DNA of 37,862 nucleotides from Nodosilinea sp. LEGE 07088 (lineage in GTDB: Bacteria; Cyanobacteriota; Cyanobacteriia; Phormidesmidales; Phormidesmidaceae), in NCBI RefSeq assembly GCF_015207395.1, contig NZ_JADEWX010000042.1:1-37862 (forward strand), given 5' to 3'. Below the pieces are notes generated by a model. It did no database searches, was not told where the DNA came from, and worked only from the letters and a program-made list of their open reading frames with translations. Positions 19,001 through 27,700 of the stretch are shown piece by piece (positions within the stretch are counted from its first letter, which is position 1; each line of letters opens with the position of its first letter). Both the position numbers and the translations under genes were made by a program.

Positions 19001-20581
19001 GTCTTCTATGGCTGCGGGTAAGGGAACGTCACCAAAGATATTGCCTAAATCTTCGGCTAAAGTGGATTGCCCGTCTTCAGTTTGCTGGGCCGCTGGGCCA
19101 ATCGGGATGGCTTGCCCTTGTCCGGTGCTGCCGTTGAATTGCCACGCATCCCCGTCGTAATTGGCCTCCAGATTAAGGGCTATCCCCGCGATCGACAACT
19201 CGGCGGCTATTTCACAGCTGTAGGTAGCTTGTCCATAAATCTTGAAGCGAAGCGCATTCAATTCAACATTGTTGATAATTTCCCAGGTTCCAGAAACATC
19301 AACCCGAGCGATTAACTCCTCACTATTCAGATTAAATTCGGTACTCAACTCGTTAATGGTCAGGTCGGGTATGCCGTCAGATGGCGCGCCTAAATCGGCT
19401 ACGAAATCGGCAATTTTGACTGGAGTTTGGGTGTCTAGACCGAAATAAAACTGATTGCTAGGATAGTAACCGCTACCAAGAAGCGTAATTTGACTGTCTT
19501 TGCCCAGAGTTGCCTGAGCATCAATCGATGCCGTGATTATTTTGGCATCCAAAGGTTCATCAACAGAAAAATTAAATAACAGCCCATCAAGAGTTAACAC
19601 ATCCTCAATCACCGGCCAACTTTCCAGATCGAGGGTAAAGCTGGCCTGCTCAAGACTTTTTTTCTGTTTGGAAAACTGTAGGTCTACGGTGACGTCAGAT
19701 TGAGGTGGCAGGGAAGGCAAGTCCGCAACATCAGACGGGTTAATAAAGGGAAGGGTATTGTTCCTGTAGGTGCCGATGGCTGTAATCAGATCGCCATCGC
19801 GGGGGAAATCAATTTTGATGTCGATGCCTTGCTGACCATCATTGAAATCCAGCGTTCCCTCTAGACAAATCTGCGAATCATTCGGTGAGAAATAGAGGGG
19901 CGAGGACAACTTAACCTCAGCGTCTTTCAGGGTGCCAGGCCCAAATGGAAAGCCCTCTGGTCCTATAGTCAGCAGCAGGGTGAGTATCGGGAACTCGTCT
20001 GGAAAGGTGACCTTAGATTGAACCAGAAACTCAGACAGATCGATCTCAATAAAATCAATCAGGGTGTCTAGTCCAGGAAGATCGGGGAGGAGTCCGCCCC
20101 ACATATTTAGGCCATTCTCCGTCGGCAACGATGGCTGGTTTCGGCTAGACCACTCCTGCCAAATGCCCAGTTTATCGAGTTCCGCTTGCAGAGTCTGTTC
20201 ATCTAATGGCTCTGGATAGACATAGAGCCAGAGTGGATCTTGGAGCGTGACAAAGCGCAGGAAAAAAGAGTCTGCTGAATTACCTGTTTCCGATTCTCCT
20301 GGCATTAGGGGAAAACAAGTGCCAAAGTTCGGAGCTTCAAGCGGCCGAGCGCAGAGGATTAGTAAGGACTGGTCGGCCTTGCTGAACACCTCTATCTGAC
20401 AGGCAACGTTCAGCAAGGTGCCGTTGCCCCGATGAATTTGCGGATCGGTTTCATCTTGTTCAGGCTTATCTAGCTTGATACTGCGCGTCCAGAAATATTT
20501 TTGTAGGTCATCGAGACAAGCCTCGCTGAGGTTGTCTCGATCGAAAACCATAGAGTTTGCCGTAACTGAGTTTGTTGTCAT
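16007..20581 (-). CDS. Giant beta-rich protein with DUF6603-type domain
   Basis: A 1524-aa protein. The C-terminal portion (about residues 820-1265) matches DUF6603 as I remember it: GPLHLARIGVQYQDDILWF, LDGLSVGSP, LGGPPFFYITGLALGFAYNR, DRDCRLSGGFAFYTWF, FVLTVGGYHPRFQVP, LYFALTASAIMAGGRLEA, GADLHIWGPKFSG. The first about 780 residues consist of repeating beta-strand units with alternating hydrophobic residues. A Pro/Glu/Asp/Thr-rich linker (about 780-815) joins the halves. There is no signal peptide, and the function of DUF6603 is unknown to me. The repeated amphipathic strands could build an elongated beta scaffold or groove. It sits between the cyclase gene and the 745-aa gene with short gaps, in the same operon. 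Confidence 0.82.
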   Translation of the reverse strand: MTTNSVTANSMVFDRDNLSEACLDDLQKYFWTRSIKLDKPEQDETDPQIHRGNGTLLNVACQIEVFSKADQSLLILCARPLEAPNFGTCFPLMPGESETGNSADSFFLRFVTLQDPLWLYVYPEPLDEQTLQAELDKLGIWQEWSSRNQPSLPTENGLNMWGGLLPDLPGLDTLIDFIEIDLSEFLVQSKVTFPDEFPILTLLLTIGPEGFPFGPGTLKDAEVKLSSPLYFSPNDSQICLEGTLDFNDGQQGIDIKIDFPRDGDLITAIGTYRNNTLPFINPSDVADLPSLPPQSDVTVDLQFSKQKKSLEQASFTLDLESWPVIEDVLTLDGLLFNFSVDEPLDAKIITASIDAQATLGKDSQITLLGSGYYPSNQFYFGLDTQTPVKIADFVADLGAPSDGIPDLTINELSTEFNLNSEELIARVDVSGTWEIINNVELNALRFKIYGQATYSCEIAAELSIAGIALNLEANYDGDAWQFNGSTGQGQAIPIGPAAQQTEDGQSTLAEDLGNIFGDVPLPAAIEDLTIQNLAVSFNSETKDFTFTAESQLVVDDRAVDITVIIDITRQEDNSFLKQFGGYITVGDLQFNLLLTQDKKVTTLLAAYNNPDRQALKVRNLVETVSTDIAAYVPTTLEITLLDALFIYSKDKSKDQSSKNQSKSQVFFGLNLSSTINFTKLPLVGKDLPADRTIGIDNLQFLLASQNLTPDTIDGFNTLLPEDMAPIPYSLSPEASAPAVKRGLTISATLQLGDTLQVLTLPIAANESSSASLPDAPTLDVPAIAEPAIDEPDATEPVTAEIVTDEPVTDSTQWYPLNKRVGPLHLARIGVQYQDDILWFRLDAAIATAGLSLTLDGLSVGSPIKQFQPKFQLQGLGVSYESKGTLSIKGALLRTTVEGRDEYSGAIIVKTKTFTIAALGSYTNFNGHPSLFIYGILNKPLGGPPFFYITGLALGFAYNRELIPPTLDEIPQFPLVRAALNRTPADPTELNALQQDLRPSIPPKVGRIMLAVGIKFTSFKIIESFVLLVASFGDQFTLDLFGLSTLISPPLPPNKNVPPLAQVRFAIVARFAPAEGILQVEGKILPDSYLFDRDCRLSGGFAFYTWFSGPYKGDFVLTVGGYHPRFQVPEHYPRVDPLALNWRISQNLNVKGSLYFALTASAIMAGGRLEANWKSGRIKAWFVAYAHFIVSWQPYFYDARIGVNLGGSYSFRIFRRTRKISIQVGADLHIWGPKFSGTARVSLWIVSFTVRFGSRSRQKPPALDWPEFKQSFLPSDQDVCTLAVESGLLRKIGEGDSEIFVVNPKDFALTASSVIPIKTTEAEQVSIQLQTDSGATPQTTTFGIASMGVKNRDFTESKYHISLTKIGADGREVSQESGLTCVPIAKNVPAGLWGESNTTDPTREGLINNVLSGYTVKPAKPPQPGVTQSIERKNIAYDTESIANAYQWQPGSVFAKSEEADEDAREQTIGKSITSETVENSRTRLLKRLGLSDVDIADMDLEDFETPQGIERAFIIAPQLETATV

Positions 20582-20661
20582 AAGAGGTGCCTTCCCTCGT
20601 TGATATTTACAGATCTATTGATAGGTTTTAGAAACTCTCAAATAGAGTTAAATTGTTTGGC

Positions 20662-22494
20662 TCATTCGATCTCTAAAGGTGAGATCAGATCTTTTCGCTC
20701 GGCAGCGTCAGGAAATACTAGATTCGTAGCAATCTCAAGAAAATTTTCAGCCACGCCTTGAAGAGCTCTGGATGCAGCATTTTGCTCTGGAGCGGTTGCT
20801 GTAGCTGGAGTCGGAGTCAGTAGGTCGCTTAATAGCGACTCTATAGACTGTCGTGAGACACCATCCAAATCGCTTCTCTCTTTGATTCGAGCATCAAGAT
20901 ATCGCCTTGGCTTGTCTGGTAAAGTTACATTCCCTAGTCTCTCATTCACGGCCTTCTCATCAGCGGCTAAGCACATCCAGTGCATGAACCATCCATCATG
21001 TAGAAAAACGTAGAATCGTCTTTTCAGCAGTTGGACTAGCGAAAGAAACTCAACGTGATTTTCTACTACAAAGGCAGTGTTCTTGAGGACGTTTTTTTGT
21101 TTTATATCATGCTGCTTTAGGTCATCCCATTGTGACTTGGGCATAAAGAAGGCGATCGGGTACTCTATTTCATCGACCCCTGGACGTCCGCCTTCGTCGC
21201 TGTGAAAAGCTCTGTTGGGAAATTGTCCCTTGTCTTCTGGCTCTTTCTTACCCAGGTACTGCGCTCGGATTAAAGAGTTGAGCGTCTGAGCAGTAAACTG
21301 TACGAGATCATTTATGTTGCCAAGTTCAGGATTCTCTTTGCCGTCAAGTTCTTGATAAGTTCCAATGAATTCAATAAACACGTTTCTAGAATTGGCGATC
21401 TCCAGCGCATTTTCTTTCTTTTCAACGGGTATAAAGAGATTCTTGATTTTATTCGGTTGTGGTTGCGTCGGCTGGAGGTCTGGAAATTCCGAAATTCGAG
21501 TGGTCATCTCGAATGAGATATTGGGGGTAAATGGCCAGACTGCAAATAGATCATAGTCACCTGATACTGCGTTTTTGTAGAGGTCTTTTTTATCTCTGTA
21601 TGCTAGGTATGGACTTTGAACGCCATTCACAGAATAGAAATTATCCAAGGGATTGGATACTTTCTCTACAGGAATAATATTGAGTTCCCGTATACCTTGA
21701 TTAATTTGAACGATGTCATTTACAGTTATTGTGCTTCTATCCACAGGCTTTGTGGATTCTTCAATTTTCTCGTTATAAGATGCTTTAATTTTGACGTTTT
21801 TCTTGTTTGCATCCTCTTGATCGATAGAAAACTTTTCTCTGTTTTTTTTCAGATAGCTAATGTATCTATCTCCATCCTTGATATAAATGTTCCTATGATA
21901 GATATGCCACAGGTTAGAAGTAGCGTCTTTCTTAATCGCGTATTCAACCGCAATTGTTTTATTTTTGTCTTGTGCGATACCGCATATCAAATTATTGCCA
22001 ATTTTTTTGTGATTTGGCAGGAAACCGCTGTTGAGCAGTTCTTGCTTGCGTTTATCCGATATCGAAAGTGGAAGGAAGAGCGTCTTGGCAACCTTATCCT
22101 CTTCACTTTCTCTTTCCTGTATGTCCTTTAACCAAACTAAAGAATTTATATGTTCCTTAAGGTTATAGGCCATCTTGCTAGCACCGGCCTTATTGAGGGC
22201 TGGCAGTTGACAGACAAAGCCTGCCATCGGTCCCCAATTACAAGATTTCCCATGAACATAAAAGGGCTTAAGATTATAGCCTTCATCGATCAAAGTAGTG
22301 CAGGCTTTACCCGGTACACGGCTCCAGATTACACAGTTGAGTTCATCTGCGGCCTTTTGAAATGCCTTTGAGGCTTGTTCTGGAAAACCTTCTTCAACCA
22401 ATCTTGGATCTAGTTCGGTAGGCACAGGTGATTGATTGTTCGGCTGATTTCTAGGCTGCAAAGTAGGTTGGTTCTGAATAGTCCATCTTGTCAT
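20662..22494 (-). CDS. ExoY / edema-factor-type nucleotidyl cyclase toxin-like protein
   Basis: A 610-aa protein. Residues about 37-95 align by eye with the adenylyl cyclase domain of anthrax edema factor (EF) and with ExoY: FPEQASKAFQKAADELN, then Arg59, CTTLIDEGYNLKPFYVHGKS and NWGPMAGF. Lys76, His81 and Lys83 correspond to EF Lys346, His351 and Lys353. GDYDLFAVWP (Asp313, Asp315) corresponds to the metal-binding pair EF Asp491/Asp493. FHSDEGG (His431) fits EF His577; the residue aligned without gaps to EF Asn583 is Arg437. The family (Anthrax_toxA) makes cyclic nucleotides, and known members are activated by calmodulin or F-actin in eukaryotic cells. The C-terminal about 110 residues are not part of the fold. 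There is no signal peptide. AGGAG lies upstream of the ATG. The gene looks more AT-rich than its neighbours. Confidence 0.85.
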   Translation of the reverse strand: MTRWTIQNQPTLQPRNQPNNQSPVPTELDPRLVEEGFPEQASKAFQKAADELNCVIWSRVPGKACTTLIDEGYNLKPFYVHGKSCNWGPMAGFVCQLPALNKAGASKMAYNLKEHINSLVWLKDIQERESEEDKVAKTLFLPLSISDKRKQELLNSGFLPNHKKIGNNLICGIAQDKNKTIAVEYAIKKDATSNLWHIYHRNIYIKDGDRYISYLKKNREKFSIDQEDANKKNVKIKASYNEKIEESTKPVDRSTITVNDIVQINQGIRELNIIPVEKVSNPLDNFYSVNGVQSPYLAYRDKKDLYKNAVSGDYDLFAVWPFTPNISFEMTTRISEFPDLQPTQPQPNKIKNLFIPVEKKENALEIANSRNVFIEFIGTYQELDGKENPELGNINDLVQFTAQTLNSLIRAQYLGKKEPEDKGQFPNRAFHSDEGGRPGVDEIEYPIAFFMPKSQWDDLKQHDIKQKNVLKNTAFVVENHVEFLSLVQLLKRRFYVFLHDGWFMHWMCLAADEKAVNERLGNVTLPDKPRRYLDARIKERSDLDGVSRQSIESLLSDLLTPTPATATAPEQNAASRALQGVAENFLEIATNLVFPDAAERKDLISPLEIE

Positions 22495-22708
22495 TGTCTT
22501 GTACTCCTGAAGGCTAGTTAAAATCTTCGATTAGTAAGTGTTGAACAGTGTTCGATATTGATTTCAGACGTGCGATCGCCCCTTCTATTCATTACCTATC
22601 TCTTCTTTAAACAGAGACGGATAAGCCTGCGATCGCATTTCGATTTCCATCACTTCTTATTCGCTTGTAGTGAAGCGTAAATAAGAGTGGAATAGGGTGT
22701 GATCGCCT
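22495..22708. other. Intra-operon gap with imperfect hairpin
   Basis: This 214-nt gap is the longest within the island operon. An imperfect hairpin at 22651-22689 (CACTTCTTATT-CGCTT against AAGCG-AAATAAGAGTG) lies just after the stop of the tail-fibre-like gene and before the cyclase gene. It has no U-tract on the coding strand. It could act as a processing or attenuation site, or the cyclase could have its own promoter here. Confidence 0.35.
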
Positions 22709-24436
22709 TTATTGTTGGATCAAGCTGACTACCTCAACCCAATCTTTCCGAATAGCCAGAACGTTAACTTCCCAATTACTTTCTACTATTCCAAGACTAT
22801 TTGCCCTAATCATCCACATCCCATTGTTTACAAAGGTGTAAACCACCTGTCCTCTGGCATTGTCTGAAACAGTTGGCCTAAATCCAGCAATAATGACAAT
22901 CCAGTCTCGGCTTGGAAACTTTGTATTTATTACGGCGTTATCTCCCCCTGTAAATCGCTCAAGCTGAAACGGTTTTGACCCAACTTTGATGTCACCCTGT
23001 ATTTCTAGATCACCTGAGATTTTTGTAGTTCCTTCAACCTGTAAATCTCCCTGTAACTTGTCTATCGTAAATGAATCAACCTGTAGATTCCCCTCAATTT
23101 TGGTATCTCCCTCAACCCTCAAACCCTCTAGTCCCGAAGAAGATTTCACATGGAGCTTAGCCTGCGGTTCATCCGTGCCAACGCCCACGCAGCCCACCTT
23201 ACCCGCAGAATCTTCCCGATAGACTAGCGGACCCTTATGAATAGGAACCGTGATATGTCCATCCCAATACCCTGGAATATTTTCAAAGTGGACATATAGA
23301 TTGGCATAGCCCGATTTCAAGATCGTTTTGAGATTCGTGATCTTAATTCTGAGCAGCTCTTCGCGACCTGAAACCTGCCGTCCCTTTTGGCAGATGTAGC
23401 TCCATTGAGGACTAATTCCCTGCGCTTCCCTGCCACCAAAGCCCCAATGTTCTTGATTGGCCTCAACCGAAATTCTAACCTCATCAGCATCATTATTATT
23501 CAACAAGGCCCAATTTTGGGGCGCGTCAGATTCTGTTGAAGCCACATCAAAGGAAATCGTAAACTTGCTCGCCTGATCTAAGGTTCCTTCATTCGCGCCG
23601 CGCAGCTTTAAGATGCCTTCTGTACGCTTACTATCATCCGGCTTAACGATGACTGAACTAGCGATTTGCTCCGCTGTTGGGGTGATTTTTTTCCTTCGGA
23701 TTTCTTTTAAGGAGAGCACGCGGTTAGCGTTTGAAGGGGCGGCTACTCTAGTGTTGGGAGGATTGTCTAAAGCTTCTTCTAGTTCTTCAGGGGATACACT
23801 AATAAAAGGCACACTCATACTGGGAAGACTTTGAATCGTTAGGGTCAATTCATTTTCCTGCCCATCATTGAGAATTGTGTTAGACCCCAAAAGGCCCACA
23901 TAGAGCGGAATTTGCTTTTTCCCCCGCTGATTCACAATGTTTAGATACTGCAACCGACTGCCGCTAATTGTTTCATTAGATCCTTGATACAACAGTTGGC
24001 CGTACTTGATTTCTACCCGAGTCCCTCGCGAGCCACCCTCGGGCGCAGCGCTGATATTCTCTAACGTTAGCGTCATTCTTTCACCCTGAGGAATGACTGT
24101 CTTTTGGTCTATGCCAAAATAGAGCGTATTATCCTTGAGCTGCATATTCCAACCATCGCTAATCTCGCGTAAGGTAACGGATGCAATATCCACTATAGTT
24201 CCGGGCCTAAACGAGACAGCGAAATGATAGGTTCGGCCATTGAGCGCATTTTGGGCGATGGGTTGTAGTTCAATATCTCGCCTAGAGGTATTGACTATCT
24301 CAATGCGAAGCGACTGTCTCAATGCGCCATCATCAATTCCAAGAATATTTTGTCCATCCTCATCCTGCAAGAAAATTTGCAAGACATCGGGACGAGCGGA
24401 AACTTGAGTGCGACTGGTGTTAACGACACTAACCAT
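22709..24436 (-). CDS. Tail-fibre/adhesin-like protein of the island
   Basis: A 575-aa protein starting at an ATG preceded by GGAGAA. Residues 1 to about 400 look like tandem Ig-like or beta-sandwich domains (for example IEIVNTSRRDIELQP, VEIKYGQLLY, LYVGLLGSNTILNDG). Around residue 410 comes KVGCVGVGTDEPQAKLHV, the GIGT-PQAKLHV motif common in phage tail fibres and trimeric surface proteins. It is followed by short repeats of the type EGDTKIEGNLQV / QGDLQVEGTTKISGDLEIQGDIKV, which suggest a trimeric beta-helix stalk. The last about 90 residues could be a receptor-binding head. It lacks a signal peptide. By analogy it would be the attachment component of the island. Confidence 0.75.
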   Translation of the reverse strand: MVSVVNTSRTQVSARPDVLQIFLQDEDGQNILGIDDGALRQSLRIEIVNTSRRDIELQPIAQNALNGRTYHFAVSFRPGTIVDIASVTLREISDGWNMQLKDNTLYFGIDQKTVIPQGERMTLTLENISAAPEGGSRGTRVEIKYGQLLYQGSNETISGSRLQYLNIVNQRGKKQIPLYVGLLGSNTILNDGQENELTLTIQSLPSMSVPFISVSPEELEEALDNPPNTRVAAPSNANRVLSLKEIRRKKITPTAEQIASSVIVKPDDSKRTEGILKLRGANEGTLDQASKFTISFDVASTESDAPQNWALLNNNDADEVRISVEANQEHWGFGGREAQGISPQWSYICQKGRQVSGREELLRIKITNLKTILKSGYANLYVHFENIPGYWDGHITVPIHKGPLVYREDSAGKVGCVGVGTDEPQAKLHVKSSSGLEGLRVEGDTKIEGNLQVDSFTIDKLQGDLQVEGTTKISGDLEIQGDIKVGSKPFQLERFTGGDNAVINTKFPSRDWIVIIAGFRPTVSDNARGQVVYTFVNNGMWMIRANSLGIVESNWEVNVLAIRKDWVEVVSLIQQ

Positions 24437-24486
24437 TGAATTTTCTCCAAAGTGAATTATTTTTCTAAAAAGAGTACGGTTGAGCC

Positions 24487-24702
24487 TTATGCAAGGGGTT
24501 CTGATGCAAGCACTTTCGAGTTGGTCTGTGCGATCGCTGGACTGTATTCCTGCCTACGCATTTCATTCGCTTGTACCTGAGCCTCAGCCTGCGCTTTGAC
24601 TTTGTGAACGAGTTGAAAAACCTCGGTATAGGGAAGTCGTCCCAGGGATTCTAGAATTGTGTTGACTTCTTCCAGGGTTAAGTTAATACTGATCTGTTCC
24701 AT
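24487..24702 (-). CDS. Small helical protein, phage-structural-like
   Basis: A 71-aa protein with a good AGAGGA ribosome-binding site. The N-terminal part (INLTLEEVNTILESLGRLPYTEVFQLVHKVKAQAEAQV) resembles small proteins that I recall from phage structural gene clusters, where a LTLEEVN-LG-LP-EV pattern recurs. The rest is polar and probably disordered. It lies 72 nt after the 1357-aa gene and 50 nt before the tail-fibre-like gene. The phage link is recalled, not checked. The function is unknown. Confidence 0.7.
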   Translation of the reverse strand: MEQISINLTLEEVNTILESLGRLPYTEVFQLVHKVKAQAEAQVQANEMRRQEYSPAIAQTNSKVLASEPLA

Positions 24703-24774
24703 TGTTTCCTCTTAAAATAATCGTAAAAAGCAGCGTTATTCGGATCCTTCGATCTAGACTTGGCCAGGATTTAG

Positions 24775-27700
24775 CTAACTTTGGGATGGGTTCAACACCA
24801 GCCAGCCTTCTCGAATTTCTTGCTCTCTTAAGAAGGTGGCTTGAGAAGAGACAGGATTGATACTAATTTCCTGCGACTCAAAGATCTGATCAATCAAATC
24901 ATCGAGAGTTTCCAAGGCTCCCGTCAGTGCTTCCCGTTTGTCCCTGTCAGCAATATGAGCTTTACTCGGAGAAGATTCACTGCCACTTGCGGGTCGAGAT
25001 ATTAGCCATTCCTGAGCTAATAAGTCTTGCCACGCAGAGTCAGGATCTAGATTTAGATCAGATGTTCTCTCAGCGTAAGATTGAACAAAAGCCGCTTTCT
25101 CAATTGCTGGCGTTGTCAAAATTTCTGACCAGGTGTCTCTTCCTTTTTGCTCTAGCCAAACCCAGTCATAGTCCGGCGCTGTTGGCAGCGGCAGATATAG
25201 CCTCCCCTGCTGGGTTCGCTCTGTTAAAATAGGTGTCGTCGAGAACGTCACCTTAATATTGGCCAACGCTTCTGCATACTGTTCCGGTGGAATCGTAATC
25301 ACCTTACTGGGCAAAATACCCGCTGTGGCATGAACGCTGCCTCTGGGATCGACCAGCATTGTTAATAGCTGGGGTGGACTGCTAATAGACTGAATGATAT
25401 TGATGGGGCCTTCTTCTACGTCTGGGTTGGTATCCCGATCGATAGCTTGAGTTTCAATCTTGTCAGATTCATTCAGCTTGCTCTGTTGAGCATAGAAAAT
25501 GTCGTTCTCATACTCATAGCCACCATCGGCTGAGGGCTGTTCTTTCCAATAGCCAATCACGCCATCATTTAGCTGTCGGTACTCTCCAATGCGAATGGGC
25601 ACCTTCACTTCGGTCAAATCGTCGGTGTCTCTTTGTTCAAGCGATCGCATCTGCTGCATATCTTGACGAAACACAATCCAATCCTGATTAATGGCGGGAA
25701 GTCCCTGCAATTCTAAATTGACGGCAGCTCGCACCACCGCGATCGGACGTCCCATTAGTAATGCCAAACTTTGATTTTGCGCAAAGTTTTCTGGATCGAT
25801 ATTATTCAGAGCATCGTTGAGACAAAGATTAAAATTCTCAACAAACTCACGACCTGAGGTGATGATGGTTTTCACCATTTTGTGTAAATGAGGATTTGCG
25901 ATGTTGGGAATTTCTTGCCCCTCAATTACTGTTGTTGCGAGAGTTGTTTCTCCAGGCACATCATCCCATTCCCCATTGATATTAATCACCCCCAATGCCT
26001 GACCCGCATTATCGTAAAAGGTTAAGCCCCCATTCAAGTTATTCGGCAGTATCCAGCCACAGATGGGCGTGGTGTTGGGATCATCCGTTGTTTCCCGGTT
26101 ATATACATCATTGGCCGATAACCAACGGAAATTAATCCGAGTGGGTTGCACAAAGCGAGGCGGCAACTTAATCCGATTGTTTTCTGCGGTCTTCATAGGC
26201 TCTGGTCTAATCACATATTCGTCTGAGTCAACCTGCCAATCTAGATTTCTAACTTGTCCAAACGTATCCACTAACTGCAAATCAATAATCCGCAGCTCTC
26301 CAGACCGAATCGGGCTAAAATCATCCAAAGGTTGGGGCGCGCTTTCAGTTTCACCGTCAATAGCCGCTGCCACCTCTGCTGTAAACGCTTGGTAATCAGC
26401 AAACCCAATCGGGTCTTCAAGGTCTAATTGCAAGGTTTGCTTTTGCATGAGCAACGCGTCATTAAACCCGCCGATACACTGAGACAAACAATTCAGGCTT
26501 TGTAGTTCCTGATACGCCTTAATTGCGGTGTATATAGGGTCTGAAAAAGTCTTGTTGGCGTACCACCGCTCGACATCGTCAATTTGCTCGGCTAGTAGCT
26601 CAATGTTTTGCTGATCCGGTGCGATATTTTGCTCTTGGTAATAAGTTTCAATCGTTTTGTGTTTTTGTAAGTACGCTTCAATTCGCTGTTGCAATAGTGA
26701 ATTAGCATAGGGCGTTAAGATGCTATACCCACTGTAGATATTAGAGTCTTGGTCAGTCTTGATGCGATTATCTACTGCATCTTCAACAACGGCGTGATCA
26801 GATTTCGGTGATAAATCGATGTCATTTGTTTGCAGCATGTAATTTCGGGTCAAAAAATCATCACTGTATTTACGATTGGCGGACGTTTTATTACCGCCCT
26901 CTGCGACTGGAAATACCTCAACCAACCATTCCAATAAAATGGGGTTCCAAGGTTGAGCTGTCCAAAGATTAAAGCCGATTCTTTCTTGTTTGCCCTGAGG
27001 ATTGAGTTGATTAATTGTCTCGAAAATACTTTTGAAGTCTTGTGCAATTAAGTCTTGAATCGTCTGGTCAGCGATGACTTGACACTCAAGTAACCCATCC
27101 TCACTCAAACGGCCATCTTCACCATGCCGCTGGGTCGCTGCGACAGCATCCCCTTCCATCAACACAACCGGCTCTTTGGGTTCCCAGTAACGAGGTCCGC
27201 TAACCAACTCCAACTGATAGGTCGGCGGCTGAGACGTTTTCTCTTTCTCTGTATCGTCTAGGGCGTTGTATTTGTCTTGAAGGGCTTGATTGTGGCGATC
27301 AATCGCTCGAACTAAATCATTTATTTCTCTTGCTAGCTCGGAGGCGAGAGAAATCTCAGAGCCTGACGAAAGCTCCTCCAAGCTGTCTGGATTATTTAAA
27401 TCTAATGTTCCAGTTTCATGAGACTTTTCTAGTAGCGGTTCAAGTCCCCGTTGTTGAATATAGTACTTTACTTCATCAATATCAGGATAATCATCCTGAC
27501 TATCTTCTGGCGGATAGGCACAAATCATATACTTGTACCAGTCAGAAAAAAGCTGTCTGCGTCTGGAGTCAACTTCTACTATTGCCTCATCATAGATTTG
27601 CTGTTGCTGATTGAGGGCATTGAGCTGAGCGGCAATATCAGCGGGCAAATCTAATTTTGTCTGAGAAGCGGTACTGTTTGAAGAAGACGGATCTGAAGAA

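Noticed and set aside
21616..22131. Plus-strand 171-aa hydrophobic frame
   Set aside because: It is antisense to the cyclase gene, inside an AT-rich part. The hydrophobicity follows from complementing Lys/Asn codons, and the sense frame has recognisable catalytic motifs.
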